Positions 1-8,581 of a stretch of DNA of 42,984 nt are shown here, piece after piece (the stretch's first letter is position 1; each line of letters opens with the position of its first letter). The stretch comes from a virus, in the IMG/VR virus record IMGVR_UViG_3300036846_000026, positions 1-42,984 of that record; one strand, 5' to 3'. The notes beneath the pieces were generated by a model. The model was not told where the DNA came from. It did no database searches and was given only the letters and a program-made list of their open reading frames with translations. The position numbers and the translations under genes were made by a program.

Positions 1-365
1 ACATTAAGTTTCTCGCCAGTCTTCTCAAGCATTTCCATTAGCTCTGGATACTGCTTGCCGGATGTTCCAGTAATTCCCATCGACTTAAGCTTTGCTGCTA
101 ATGCTGCTTGGCTTGTAATCAAATCTTCATAATCTTCCTGAGCCGGAGCGCGGCGATAAATCTTATCAAACTTCTCATTCTCAAGTACGTTCGTGTGTGC
201 CTGGGTTCCGAATGCTAGCGCCTTACTTTCTGTGCGCTCCTTAAATCTCCATGCTGCCGGGCAGCTACTAAAGATATCTGCCAGAGATGAACCAGAGATG
301 TGCTCAGTCTCTGCGTGATATTGCTCATTACTCATTTCTTCATTTAAGTATGCTTTAAAAGTCAT
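1..365 (-). CDS. RecE-like exonuclease (PD-(D/E)XK), N-terminal part
   Basis: This gene runs off the left edge; 121 codons are visible. The start is the ATG at 363-365, preceded by an AAGGTGG ribosome site that overlaps the end of the small gene at 367. The N-terminus reads NEQYHAE..ISGSSLADI..CPAAWRFK, followed by ALAFGTQAHTNVLE. That is the opening pattern of the exodeoxyribonuclease VIII / RecE C-terminal nuclease family, and the His in GTQAH matches the family's first conserved His. Such 5'-3' exonucleases make single-stranded ends for phage recombination, usually with a RecT- or Erf-type annealing protein encoded nearby. The catalytic D/E..K residues lie outside the window. The assignment rests on pattern recognition of the N-terminus only. 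Confidence 0.75.
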   Translation of the reverse strand, partial: MTFKAYLNEEMSNEQYHAETEHISGSSLADIFSSCPAAWRFKERTESKALAFGTQAHTNVLENEKFDKIYRRAPAQEDYEDLITSQAALAAKLKSMGITGTSGKQYPELMEMLEKTGEKLN

Positions 366-366
366 C

Positions 367-549
367 TTAATCCACCTTAACAAATTTCAGTGATTTCTTT
401 TCCTGGTCTGTGAAGTTCAGGAAGTCCAGCGCATCTTGTTTGCTATCGAATCGCTCAGCTTCTGACTTCTTATCTGTGTAACCAGTGTCGCCACCAATCC
501 AAACATCTCCGAACAGTGCGTTGCCATTCTCTTTAACGATGTAAGCCAT
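367..549 (-). CDS. Small hypothetical protein (60 aa), first gene of the exonuclease transcript
   Basis: A 60-residue acidic and lysine-rich protein that starts MAYIVKENG and ends LKFVKVD. I do not recognise a family. The ATG at 547-549 follows an AGAGAGATAGAG purine run. Its stop codon lies one base before the start of the exonuclease, so the two genes are almost certainly co-transcribed from the promoter at 589-618. No membrane segment or cysteine motif is present. It may be a small regulator or host-takeover protein, but that is only context. Confidence 0.65.
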   Translation of the reverse strand: MAYIVKENGNALFGDVWIGGDTGYTDKKSEAERFDSKQDALDFLNFTDQEKKSLKFVKVD

Positions 550-588
550 TTCTCTATCTCTCTATGTGTGTTTGCTTTCGATGGAATA

Positions 589-618
589 ACTATACCAATC
601 AGTGAATCCGTCCTCCAA
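589..618 (-). promoter_or_regulatory. Leftward promoter for the exonuclease unit
   Basis: On the minus strand TTGGAG (613-618), an 18-bp spacer and TATAGT (589-594) are followed by the shared leader TTATTCCATCGAAAGC. This -10/leader module recurs at many other promoters in the window. No TAGCA-N5-TGCTA dyad is present here. Confidence 0.55.
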
Positions 619-639
619 TTGATTGTACCTATTAATAAA

Positions 640-1035
640 TCGATGTGTACTCGTCCATCTTGTACATTTCGTGTATTTCAAAAGTGTACAGCGTGAAGCC
701 GCATAAACACTGGCTGTACATCTCGTACAAGCCGTACAACCAACTTTTAGGGGGTGGATGCCCCTGCACCCCTCTTTTTATCCCTTTTTGATGCTAAGTT
801 ATTGATATTGTCCTTTTCATAAAAAATATACCAGAAATGGTAAAAGGTAGGTATACAGAGTGTACAGAGTAGATATATACATATTTATATAATAATAATA
901 ATAATAAAAACCCTTATATTATATATAGATAGATAAAAAGTGTACTGTATTCCGCCGAGTGTACACGTACAACTTTATCAAAAGAGGCAAAAAGTGGACG
1001 CTGTTGTACAAGCGATACGTGTACAACTTCTGTGA
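640..1035. other. AT-rich, GTAC-box region between divergent genes (copy 1); candidate replication origin
   Basis: This non-coding stretch separates leftward genes (1-549) from rightward genes (1124 on). It holds about eleven GTAC-centred boxes, such as TGTACA, CGTACAA and GTGTAC, at about 646-739, 860, 941-970 and 1013-1026. It also holds an (AAT)n run at 890-906 and the AT block TATATTATATATAGATA near 916-932. The region at 27070-27470 has the same order of elements in the same orientation. The 16-mer CGTACAAGCCGTACAA at 724-739 recurs inverted at 27427-27442. Repeated boxes beside an AT-rich block are typical of phage origins or of a multi-site regulatory region. The function is inferred. 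Confidence 0.5.
751..779 (+). terminator. Possible rightward hairpin terminator inside the AT-rich region
   Basis: GGGGTG (751-756) pairs with CACCCC (767-772) across a 10-base loop, then TCTTTTT follows. No rightward gene precedes it in the window, so it may end a small non-coding transcript or simply be a structural element of the region. Confidence 0.3.
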
Positions 1036-1059
1036 GAGTTATTGATAGGCACATCCGAT

Positions 1060-1110
1060 TAGCGTCAAGATTCTTGCTGTCGTATAGTTATCCCATCGAA
1101 ACGAAATGAC
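1060..1110 (+). promoter_or_regulatory. Rightward promoter and shared leader for the 1124-2660 operon
   Basis: TATAGT at 1083-1088 is followed by TATCCCATCGAAACGAA, the same leader module seen downstream of the -10 at 32667, 37012, 26023 and 27657. There is no clear -35 box and no TAGCA-N5-TGCTA dyad at the usual distance. Confidence 0.5.
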
Positions 1111-1123
1111 TGAGGAATACAAA

Positions 1124-1468
1124 ATGAAAAAGGTAATCGCAACTGTAGTTCTGGCTTCAATCTCTTTATCTCTTCTTGGTGGCATCGGTTACAAGATTCA
1201 CCACGACAAAATTGATATCGACGGTGAGGTTGTTACTGAGTCAATCTGTGAGCGTCGTGCTGTAGTTGCTTACGAAATCTTTAAGATGCGTGACGAGGGG
1301 TTCCATAAGTTTAACGTTGCAAAGCAGATTGATGATATGCCTGACAATGGAACTAGCCGTGCCTACTTCCAGATGTATAATGAGCAGGCTCACAGTGTAA
1401 GCAAAGATATGCCTCCACAGGGTGCTTACTACGCAGTTAAAAAATCTTGCATGGCAATGGTGAAATAA
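1124..1468 (+). CDS. Small exported or membrane-anchored protein of unknown function
   Basis: This 114-residue protein starts MKKVIATVV and has a hydrophobic stretch to about residue 22. That gives a Sec-type signal peptide or N-terminal anchor. The in-frame ATG at 1106 lacks a ribosome site, whereas 1124 is preceded by TGAGGA at good spacing, so I chose 1124. The mature part has two cysteines and is mixed in charge; I do not recognise a family. It is the first gene of a tightly overlapping trio with a lipoprotein and a tail-type protein. A role in the envelope of the infected cell, such as superinfection exclusion, is a context-based guess. Confidence 0.7.
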   Translation: MKKVIATVVLASISLSLLGGIGYKIHHDKIDIDGEVVTESICERRAVVAYEIFKMRDEGFHKFNVAKQIDDMPDNGTSRAYFQMYNEQAHSVSKDMPPQGAYYAVKKSCMAMVK

Positions 1469-1704
1469 TGAAAAAGTTAATCGCAGTAGTAATTATGGCA
1501 ACGGCTTTCCTGACTGGTTGTACTTCAGCACCAAAACCAGATGGCTTCTGTAAAATGCACACAAACGGCGTATGCGTACTTAAGTGGAAAGGTGGCGTGG
1601 TTGTACCAGCAGGTGAAGTTGATATTCGCTACGACGGCCTGAAGAGCTCTGGTGATGGATTCTCTGGCTCAGTTAAAGATTACGGTTCTAAGGAATACAA
1701 ATAA
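1468..1704 (+). CDS. Small lipoprotein, possible Cor/Llp-type superinfection-exclusion protein
   Basis: A 78-residue protein that opens [18 protein letters not shown], a signal peptide with an LTGC lipobox (Cys18). The mature domain is short and carries two further cysteines (GFCK..GVCVLKW). The start at 1468 overlaps the previous stop (TAATG), and its stop overlaps the next start in the same way. Small phage lipoproteins encoded beside the tail-tip gene (Cor of T1 and phi80, Llp of T5) block the outer-membrane receptor after infection. Size, lipobox and position fit that class, but I see no diagnostic sequence match, so the function is inference. Confidence 0.7.
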   Translation: MKKLIAVVIMATAFLTGCTSAPKPDGFCKMHTNGVCVLKWKGGVVVPAGEVDIRYDGLKSSGDGFSGSVKDYGSKEYK

Positions 1705-2660
1705 TGGCTCAAGGCATACTCATCGACTTAAATGATGGTAGACCACCAATGCAGATAACAGCAGGATTAAGGGCGCCGTCAGTAACTGGAGCAATACAGG
1801 CAGATGGATTTGATTCAGCTAATAGCACATGGGATTTTGGTTTATCAATGACATCTGGCTCTACTGCTTTTTGCCTACCAAGTCAGGCTGTTTATGTTGA
1901 TGATGCTGATGTTGTTCCAGAGGTTTATTACCTCAACAGCTTCTCAAAGGTTAGCGACTCTGTAGGAAGGATTGGCATATCAAACTTTAATGGAAGCTCT
2001 GGTAGGTTACTTAGATTTTACGGTTCGTGCTTTGAGGTTTTAGGGGCATCAACTGGTCAGGGTATACTTGTTGAGAGCTCAACTAACTTCGTAGCTATAA
2101 CAACAAACTCAAGGTTAATGACGGCTCAGTTTGTTGGTACTGTGCAGGTTAATGGAACTTATAATCTCCCTGTTTCAGGTATACCATTTGGTAGATGGAG
2201 TGACCCAAATGTCACTATAGAGTCAAATGGAAGTCAGTTGATATGCAGAAGCAACACATATACTGGCATTGATGATGTAGCAGCATCTGCGACCATTGAC
2301 CTTGTTGTTTTCTCTAACACCCCTCCAGCTGGAGGTCCTGGACTCAACATTGTTAACCCTCAAGGACAGGTTGTATTCTCTTCGCAAAGAAGGCCATTTG
2401 TTCTTGGTGGTTTCATATCAATATCGAATTCATTCCAAAGCATAGGAAGTGGATACTTTCCAATATTGAGATGCGGTGCATTCACAAGGGTTACTGGTGG
2501 TTATAACAACTTGAGGTATAAAGGTATAGTTATGTCTGGCGGCTCAGTAAGAGCGGCGCCTGGAAGTGTGATAGGTAACTACTCCACACAAACTGGAGCT
2601 CAGTTCCCTTTCGACACAAACATAGCAATGCCATTACCTTACCTGCCAAACATGTATTAA
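1704..2660 (+). CDS. Probable tail-associated protein next to J
   Basis: A 318-residue protein, opening [21 protein letters not shown] and rich in Gly, Ser, Thr and Asn. It has no signal peptide, and the pattern suggests beta-sheet. The opening LIDLNDGRPPMQIT resembles phage proteins of unknown function encoded beside lambda-J-type tail tips (I recall these as DUF6453, not verified). It overlaps the lipoprotein stop by one base (TAATG). It converges on J, and the two genes share the terminator at 2665-2690. It may be a tail-tip accessory protein or a short side fibre. It lies on the opposite strand from the rest of the tail operon. Confidence 0.6.
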   Translation: MAQGILIDLNDGRPPMQITAGLRAPSVTGAIQADGFDSANSTWDFGLSMTSGSTAFCLPSQAVYVDDADVVPEVYYLNSFSKVSDSVGRIGISNFNGSSGRLLRFYGSCFEVLGASTGQGILVESSTNFVAITTNSRLMTAQFVGTVQVNGTYNLPVSGIPFGRWSDPNVTIESNGSQLICRSNTYTGIDDVAASATIDLVVFSNTPPAGGPGLNIVNPQGQVVFSSQRRPFVLGGFISISNSFQSIGSGYFPILRCGAFTRVTGGYNNLRYKGIVMSGGSVRAAPGSVIGNYSTQTGAQFPFDTNIAMPLPYLPNMY

Positions 2661-2664
2661 AGAT

Positions 2665-2690
2665 AAAGCCCCTTTCGGGGCTTTTGTTTT
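2665..2690. terminator. Bidirectional terminator between the tail-associated gene and J
   Basis: AAAGCCCC-TTTC-GGGGCTTTT forms a strong hairpin with T runs on both strands, between two convergent stop codons. Confidence 0.85.
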
Positions 2691-5600
2691 AGAATGTGCC
2701 AACAACGACACGACCTCCATTTGGTAAGTTAACTGTAATTCCGTTTCCGTTAATCTGTACCGTGTTGCCACTGCCATTAAAAGCAAACTGACCTTCATTT
2801 GCGTAGACTCTTCCTCGGAACTCAGCATCTCCAGACTTATCAATCCTCCATCCGGAGCTTCCTTGCACATAGTTGTTAGACTGAATGAAGTTACCAATCT
2901 TCGCGTTAGTGATTGAACCATCACGAATCACTGCGCTCTGAATGAACACCTGGTTATTATCAACCAGGAAAGGTAACTGCCATTGTCCACTTCCGCTACT
3001 AATTCCATTAGATATTGCGAATCTGTTGGCATCGAACACGAATTGACTTCTAACATTGCCACCGTTACTAACAAGCTCAATACTCATTCCTGCGCCGTAT
3101 TGAATTCCATCATACTGCAGACCAAGTCTAACTGAGTACTGAACGCCGGTCTGCTCAGCGTTAGCGAATGCATCAAGCTTCTGATTAATCGCAGCAGTGT
3201 TCTGGCCAACGCTTGCTGTTAATGCAGTATCAGCAGTTGCTCGCGCGCTTTCCTCTTCTGCGAGTGCCGTTCTAACTTCAGTAATCTGTGCAAGAACGTT
3301 ATCGTTAATCTCAGCTCTTAAGTCCTCAACAGCTTCTACCCGTGCTTGCGTTTCATCTGCGATTAAGTTTACAGCCCTTGTGTACTGCGCCCTACTGTTA
3401 GCACTCTCACGTTTAAGCCTGAATACATCACCATCATTTGCTAAAGCATTCTCTATAATTGCTTCTGCGTTTGCCTGAACGTCAGCATTGGCAAGTATTG
3501 CGTTTTGCTCAAGAACTTTGAACGCCTCAGAATCCTCTATATCGATTCGTACGACCTCCAGAATCTTGTCAACATCATCACTAGCCATGCCACGAACAAC
3601 ATCACTCCATGGCGATTGGTTGCCGATACGGTCAATAGTGCGTGCTCTATACCAACCAACATAACCTGCCGGGAGAACTGTATGGAAATATTCACCCTGA
3701 GGGTAAGGTACTAGGCTAAGCAAGCTTGCGCCTTCAATCAAATAACCACCCTGACCATCATCTGGAACTAACTGCAATTCAGTGTATGCAGTATCTCCTG
3801 AACCTTCAGGGAATCCCCATCTTACTCTAATGCCAAAGACCTCATCGTTCGTGGCAAAGATATTAATAGGTGCGCTTGGCTCACCAATCTTTCCTGTCAG
3901 AGATACGGTTGTGATTGCTGACCATCCTGAGTAGTTCTCTGTATCCGAAATAGAACGAACTCGAACATCATAAATGCCAGCATAGATGCCATCAATCTCA
4001 GCCTCAGTTGCAGCCACTGGAGGAATGTTAATCCAGTTGCCATTGTTCTTACGCCATTGAATCTGGTAAGTCTTGGCGTACTGAACCTTATCCCACGAGA
4101 TAACCATCGTCTCAACAGAAACACCCTGTAGAACTCTGCTGTAGCTACTTACCTGAACATTAGTTGGAGCTTCAAGTCTGTCTGGTTGCACGATACTTGT
4201 CGGACGGTCCTGAATGTTTACGCCAGTATCAATCTCAGCATATTTGTTTGGGTCATACTGGACTGCCGTAATACTGTAGATGAAGTCAGTATCAGATTCA
4301 GCTTTTTGAATCCCGGTCACAATATACTGCTGCAATGCCAGGTTCTGCTTATCGATAGCGAAAACGGTATCAACCTGCGGTGTGAATGTGAACCCAACGT
4401 TCAAGTTAATCGTTCTTCCATCCTCAGATACACTAGCAATAGTTCTGCGCTCCGGGTTTCCATCTGGCTTGTTAATCAGGATGAAATCACCAGGTTCTGC
4501 ATCAACTTTAAACGGCGTAAACACCTGTAAGCCGCTATAACTTTCAATACGACCAGATAGGTTAAGCGTGTAGTTTGAGCTCCATGCTGCGTCGTTTACG
4601 GCGATTACATCACCAATGCTTGGAATCATCCCTTCAAGCCCAGTAGAGAAGCTGATGGTTTCTGATGCCAGGTTTGTTTTCAGCATCCAACGACCGCGGC
4701 GGTTTGCCTCGCTACGCTTAACACAACCAATTGCTGTCAGGTCTACTGGATTGTAACCAAATCGACGGGAAGCCTCCAAATCAAACACTGGCTCAACATC
4801 CTGGGCATACTCGTTCTGCTCATCATCAAACTTCACGTTACAAATTGTGTACAGTGACTTGTCTGATGCAAAAGAGCGGTTAAACAATCCATCAACTACG
4901 TTGTCGTTCGTAAAGATGTAGCTAGGGTCGCGTGGTCTATCCACAACAATCGCAATCTTCTCACCATCATAGAATGTCAGTCCACGGAAGATTGAACAGA
5001 TGTCACGGATTAGCGAGTAAGCCTCAACCTGATTCTGAACAACCATGTTACATGTGTAACGAGGTTCCATTCCGCCTTTTCCATCTGGAACTAACTGGTC
5101 GCAGAATTGAGCTGCTTCGTAAAGCGCCCAGATATCAACATCAATACCTAAACCTTTTTGGTCAAGACCATAACGCTGGTTTTTAATCAAGTCATATAGA
5201 ACCCATGCTGGATTATCAGTCCAAGCCATCTTGAATAAACCATTCCACACCCCATTATAACTACGCGTTTCCGGGTCGTAGTTAACAGGTACCTGAATAA
5301 TCTTCCATCTCTTCTTTATTGAGATTGGAGGAATCTGGTTTGGGAACAAGTCACTACCGAACTCAACATACACAAGACCAGTCAGGGGATATCTGAACTT
5401 GGCATCAATTACTTCTTGGTAGGTGGTAATCTGCATCGTGTTGTTAAGCAATGAACTAGCTGAATCTGGCGTAGTCTTGCTAATTCGAATCTGTGCCGAC
5501 TGAAAACCCTGAGGCAAGTTAACTCGAATGCTGCGGTCATAACCAGAGGTGGTCTTACCCACTGCCGCACCAGTTAAGTACTCAGTGTAAGAGCCGCCGT

Positions 5601-6054
5601 CAGTTGCAATCTCAATTCTGTAATCGCAGCGAGTACCGTTAATGTCACCGTTAGATTCCTGCTGAACAAGTCGAGGCCAGAACAACTTCACACGGACTGC
5701 TGACAGGTTGCTATTATTTACTGCAATAACATATGGAGTTGAGTTAGTAATATCACGAGTTACTTGAAACTCAGAGCTTACACCATCCATACCTTGAATA
5801 TACGATTGAGCCTGTGTTCCAGGCCTGAACTCTGTATATATGCCATCGTAGTTAAGTGATCCGTCAGCATTGCGAACAGGAACACCATCAAGATATAAAT
5901 CACGGTCACTATATGTTCCTTCAACTTCACCATCAGATACGGCAAGTAGAACTTTTACTTTGTTGAATGAAACAAGGTTATCCGGCTGCTCTACTGGTTG
6001 GCTTTGCTTTGAAGAGCCACCCTTGGCGCCACGGATTACTAAATTTTCAGACAT
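2689..6054 (-). CDS. J: Tail tip / host specificity protein J
   Basis: An 1121-residue protein, close to lambda J (1132). It opens MSENLVIRGAKGGSS, and its early part reads VLLAVSDGEVEG..DLYLDGVPV, the hallmark of the J family. Regions around residues 630-810 (PTNVQVSSYSR..VSWD and SAPINIFA) look like fibronectin type III repeats. A long helical, Ala- and Glu-rich section follows at about 840-960. The end is a Gly/Asn-rich beta segment (ANEGQFAFNG..INGNGITV). J forms the tip of the tail and contacts the outer-membrane receptor. The gene is last in the leftward late operon, behind a terminator-like hairpin at 6107. The C-terminal end is the part expected to determine receptor choice. Confidence 0.93.
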   Translation of the reverse strand: MSENLVIRGAKGGSSKQSQPVEQPDNLVSFNKVKVLLAVSDGEVEGTYSDRDLYLDGVPVRNADGSLNYDGIYTEFRPGTQAQSYIQGMDGVSSEFQVTRDITNSTPYVIAVNNSNLSAVRVKLFWPRLVQQESNGDINGTRCDYRIEIATDGGSYTEYLTGAAVGKTTSGYDRSIRVNLPQGFQSAQIRISKTTPDSASSLLNNTMQITTYQEVIDAKFRYPLTGLVYVEFGSDLFPNQIPPISIKKRWKIIQVPVNYDPETRSYNGVWNGLFKMAWTDNPAWVLYDLIKNQRYGLDQKGLGIDVDIWALYEAAQFCDQLVPDGKGGMEPRYTCNMVVQNQVEAYSLIRDICSIFRGLTFYDGEKIAIVVDRPRDPSYIFTNDNVVDGLFNRSFASDKSLYTICNVKFDDEQNEYAQDVEPVFDLEASRRFGYNPVDLTAIGCVKRSEANRRGRWMLKTNLASETISFSTGLEGMIPSIGDVIAVNDAAWSSNYTLNLSGRIESYSGLQVFTPFKVDAEPGDFILINKPDGNPERRTIASVSEDGRTINLNVGFTFTPQVDTVFAIDKQNLALQQYIVTGIQKAESDTDFIYSITAVQYDPNKYAEIDTGVNIQDRPTSIVQPDRLEAPTNVQVSSYSRVLQGVSVETMVISWDKVQYAKTYQIQWRKNNGNWINIPPVAATEAEIDGIYAGIYDVRVRSISDTENYSGWSAITTVSLTGKIGEPSAPINIFATNDEVFGIRVRWGFPEGSGDTAYTELQLVPDDGQGGYLIEGASLLSLVPYPQGEYFHTVLPAGYVGWYRARTIDRIGNQSPWSDVVRGMASDDVDKILEVVRIDIEDSEAFKVLEQNAILANADVQANAEAIIENALANDGDVFRLKRESANSRAQYTRAVNLIADETQARVEAVEDLRAEINDNVLAQITEVRTALAEEESARATADTALTASVGQNTAAINQKLDAFANAEQTGVQYSVRLGLQYDGIQYGAGMSIELVSNGGNVRSQFVFDANRFAISNGISSGSGQWQLPFLVDNNQVFIQSAVIRDGSITNAKIGNFIQSNNYVQGSSGWRIDKSGDAEFRGRVYANEGQFAFNGSGNTVQINGNGITVNLPNGGRVVVGTF

Positions 6055-6106
6055 AGAACTTTATCCTTATTAATGTTTGCCAATTTGTGCCATTCTACAC
6101 CATTAA

Positions 6107-6130
6107 TAAAAAACCCGCACTAGGCGGGCT
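6107..6130 (-). terminator. Intrinsic-terminator-like hairpin between I and J
   Basis: On the minus strand CCCGC-CTAGT-GCGGG is followed by TTTTTT. There is no recognisable promoter between it and the J start, so J needs read-through. Confidence 0.75.
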
Positions 6131-6137
6131 GTATTGA

Positions 6138-6710
6138 TTAAGAAATGTCTTCTGCATAGCTACCAGAAGAGAACACGGAACCACCAACAGTTCTGTATCC
6201 ATATGGTAAGCAGACTGGGTAACCAGCAGCTACCGTGTTTACCGCAGAGCCAAATGCATAGCTTGCCCTGTTCTCTGCGCTCTCGCTTTCATTCTGGAAG
6301 CCTGTTGCCTGTGGTGAAAGCAGTTGAGCAACGCCGCCAGCAGCAAGAGATATACCAGCACCAACAAGGTAGTACTGCTGGAACACGACACCAACAACAA
6401 TCAGGGCAGCACCTAGAACTGTCTGAAATAATCCGCCCGACTTTCTACCTTGAGGGATTGGCATAATGCGAATCTCCTTCATTGGCTTATCTGCATCAAG
6501 TCGGTGCTCGTTGATATTCTTACCATCAACAAAGATAGCAAAGTGACTGTTCTGCCCGACATGGCTTCCCATGTATTCCTTAAATCCTGGAACCTGTGAT
6601 GATAAAGCGCGAATGGCCTCCTTAGCATCACCAACCGCAAACTCATGTACTCTTCCAAATCTACGGCCAAGGCCAAGACCTAGCTTAATCTTAATCAGTT
6701 GACGCATCAT
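6138..6710 (-). CDS. I: Tail assembly protein I
   Basis: A 190-residue protein in the lambda gpI position between K and J. It has a ubiquitin-like N-terminal half (VHEFAVGDAKEAIRAL, then MKEIRIMPI). Two hydrophobic, Gly/Ala-rich stretches follow (TVLGAALIVVGVV and LVGAGISLAAGGVAQLL), which is the usual pattern of the family. I chose the ATG at 6708-6710 because GAGGG stands ten bases upstream; a second ATG follows directly. It overlaps the 3' end of K by 20 bases. It takes part in assembly of the tail tip and is not expected in the finished virion. Confidence 0.88.
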   Translation of the reverse strand: MMRQLIKIKLGLGLGRRFGRVHEFAVGDAKEAIRALSSQVPGFKEYMGSHVGQNSHFAIFVDGKNINEHRLDADKPMKEIRIMPIPQGRKSGGLFQTVLGAALIVVGVVFQQYYLVGAGISLAAGGVAQLLSPQATGFQNESESAENRASYAFGSAVNTVAAGYPVCLPYGYRTVGGSVFSSGSYAEDIS

Positions 6711-7440
6711 AACCAGCACCCTCCGGTAAATCTTTGTGTCGCACAATTCTTACTGTGCGTTGTTGATAGTATTCGCTATAGAAGTCTAACTTGCTAAGCT
6801 TGCCATATAAATGATGAAGGAACATGCCACCACCAACATAAATCCCAGCATGGTTTGTCTTTTCACTTTGCACCTGCATCATAATCATTGAGCCAACAGG
6901 AATATTGCTGTAGTCATTGATAATCTCGAACCCTTCAGACTCCCAGTTCTCATCATATATGTTGTCTGGGTATTCATTTTGCCACCAGGGATAATCTACG
7001 CGATAATCCTTAAGCTTAACTCCATGCTTCTCGTGGAACGACATCACCAGTCCCCAGCAATCGAAGGTACCAAGCGACCAGGGTCGACCAACAAGACTCA
7101 TCTTCTCTGGCTGCAGGATTCGCATGTCACCTTCAGGCAGGCTAACTATCACATACGTAATCTCGCACTCATTACACGAACAAATGTCAGCGGCTGATGG
7201 CTTTGTAGTGGCGCCATCTCCAGTGTGTGAGTGAACGATATAGGCAGGCTCACGGTCATCGCAAATTTCTGCGAATTCATTGCTGTCGAGAACGAATGCC
7301 TTCTCTGGCTCTCTAGCCACATTGGTTACTCGATGGTAAGTCTGAACTCTACCTTTCTGAGTGATTACTCCGCAGCACTCTTGCGGGTAAACCTCCCGCG
7401 CATGGCGGAAGATTTCTAGTGTGATTTTAGGGTTTATCAT
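6691..7440 (-). CDS. K: Tail tip protein K (JAMM + NlpC/P60 peptidase)
   Basis: A 249-residue protein with two enzyme-like domains. The N-terminal part carries a JAMM/MPN motif: Glu21 (PQECCG), His70 and His72 (VHSH), and Ser82..Asp85 (PSAAD). The C-terminal part is an NlpC/P60 domain with Cys128 (TFDCWGLV) and His197 (NHAGIYVG), with HH at 209-210. Lambda K has the same plan. The protein is thought to cut peptidoglycan during tail penetration or to process tip proteins. It overlaps the end of L by four bases (ATGA type) and the start of I by 20. Confidence 0.92.
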   Translation of the reverse strand: MINPKITLEIFRHAREVYPQECCGVITQKGRVQTYHRVTNVAREPEKAFVLDSNEFAEICDDREPAYIVHSHTGDGATTKPSAADICSCNECEITYVIVSLPEGDMRILQPEKMSLVGRPWSLGTFDCWGLVMSFHEKHGVKLKDYRVDYPWWQNEYPDNIYDENWESEGFEIINDYSNIPVGSMIMMQVQSEKTNHAGIYVGGGMFLHHLYGKLSKLDFYSEYYQQRTVRIVRHKDLPEGAGYDASTD

Positions 7441-8192
7441 CGATTGCTATTTCCAATTGTCGCCGTAGCGCATCCACCAAAGTCGAGCTCCTGGTTTGCT
7501 CCAAAGCGGAGTCTACATGCCTGAACGTTTCCAATACAGTAATCTAGCGATGGGTCTGAAACAGGCTCGTTATCTTTGTTGAAGTAACGAGTTCCGTTAT
7601 AACCACATCCATTACCTGAACGGTATAACCCTTTCTGCGCCCAGTAACAAACAGTCTGAACCTGGCGAGCTGGAATCATAATGCCATCCATGTCCATTGG
7701 AGATGTGAGCTCGAAGCTAGCAGTCTGGTAATCAACCGCTTTAGGTCGCTCAATGTAGTAGACGAGTCGACGGAAGTCGCCATCAGCAATTGACCCGTCA
7801 GGATTGATGTTGCTTCGTAGTGTAATCCAGATTGTAACCCTTGCCTGCACAAGCCCGTTGTAAGTACGAATAAGTGCGCTGATTGCCTGGTCAACGTTAG
7901 ATACGGTTAACTCAATCTTGCTAGCCTTACCGTCTGATGTAAGGTTAATGGCTCCTATACCAAAGGGTCTTGGCCCATAAGTCTCACCTCGGAATGTAAT
8001 GTTCTTAACTGGAAGTGGTGTTCCATTAGTCTGGGATTCAAGAATCTCCTCGGCTGTGAACTGAATGTTCTCCCCGTGAAAGCGATAAGTCCTAGCACCA
8101 AACCTTGCCCCATCCACCTCAATAAGTGTAACAATCTCACCAGGGAAAAGGCTCTGTAGCTGGTTACTAAATCTTGTACTTGTAGTTGCCAT
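7437..8192 (-). CDS. L: Minor tail protein L (Fe-S type)
   Basis: A 251-residue protein in the lambda L position. The N-terminal half is beta-rich (FPGEIVTLIEVD, ITFRGETYGP). The C-terminal part holds Cys182, 196, 219, 226 and 241, with the YYIERP and SPMDMDGIMIPAR stretches typical of the family. Lambda gpL binds a [4Fe-4S] cluster through C-terminal cysteines, so cluster binding is likely here. It starts shortly downstream of the terminator-like hairpin at 8204-8227 and is translationally coupled to K. Confidence 0.92.
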   Translation of the reverse strand: MATTSTRFSNQLQSLFPGEIVTLIEVDGARFGARTYRFHGENIQFTAEEILESQTNGTPLPVKNITFRGETYGPRPFGIGAINLTSDGKASKIELTVSNVDQAISALIRTYNGLVQARVTIWITLRSNINPDGSIADGDFRRLVYYIERPKAVDYQTASFELTSPMDMDGIMIPARQVQTVCYWAQKGLYRSGNGCGYNGTRYFNKDNEPVSDPSLDYCIGNVQACRLRFGANQELDFGGCATATIGNSNR

Positions 8193-8203
8193 AATATCCT
8201 CAT

Positions 8204-8227
8204 AAAAAAAGACCCCGTTAGGGGTCT
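8204..8227 (-). terminator. Intrinsic-terminator-like hairpin between M and L
   Basis: On the minus strand AGACCCC-TAAC-GGGGTC is followed by TTTTTTT. It lies between the stop of M and the ribosome site of L. Confidence 0.85.
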
Positions 8228-8230
8228 AGT

Positions 8231-8581
8231 TTAACTCGCTGAGGTGAACACTTCAACAAACTCCATTGTTATAGTCTGCACGCCACTCGAGATTGGTGAT
8301 ACTGAAATGGAATCCTGACCTACACGGAATACTGCTGTGTCACCTTGGGGTGTCTTCCAGAAGAACGGAGTAATGATATGGTTGTATAAAAAACCAAGTA
8401 CCTCATTATAGTTCTTTCCGGTATATGTCATCGAGTAAGTTCTGCGGTTAGTCCTGTAACCTCCAGTTCCAACCTGTTCATAGCCATTTCCAAATTGAAC
8501 GCGACGAGCATTGCTCTCATTACTGTAGCTTCCGGCCCCTCCCTGGACCTGAGTACAGAACGTAAACGTCTGTAATGCCAT
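8231..8581 (-). CDS. M: Minor tail protein M
   Basis: A 116-residue protein in the lambda M position, near the family length (109). It contains RRVQFGNGYEQV and YSMTYTGK, and ends MEFVEVFTSAS. It starts on the last base of the tape measure stop, so translation is coupled. It joins the tail tip with L and K. A strong terminator-like hairpin follows its stop. Confidence 0.9.
   Translation of the reverse strand: MALQTFTFCTQVQGGAGSYSNESNARRVQFGNGYEQVGTGGYRTNRRTYSMTYTGKNYNEVLGFLYNHIITPFFWKTPQGDTAVFRVGQDSISVSPISSGVQTITMEFVEVFTSAS

Noticed and set aside
890-932. CRISPR array or phage-encoded repeat array in the AT-rich region
   Set aside because: The repeats are short AAT/AT microsatellites without spacers of constant size.
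2634-2924. Reverse-strand frames inside J and many similar frames opposite structural genes (for example 3197-3478, 10343-10801, 14826-15548, 16029-16352)
   Set aside because: They are shadows of well-supported genes on the other strand, lacking ribosome sites and recognisable motifs.
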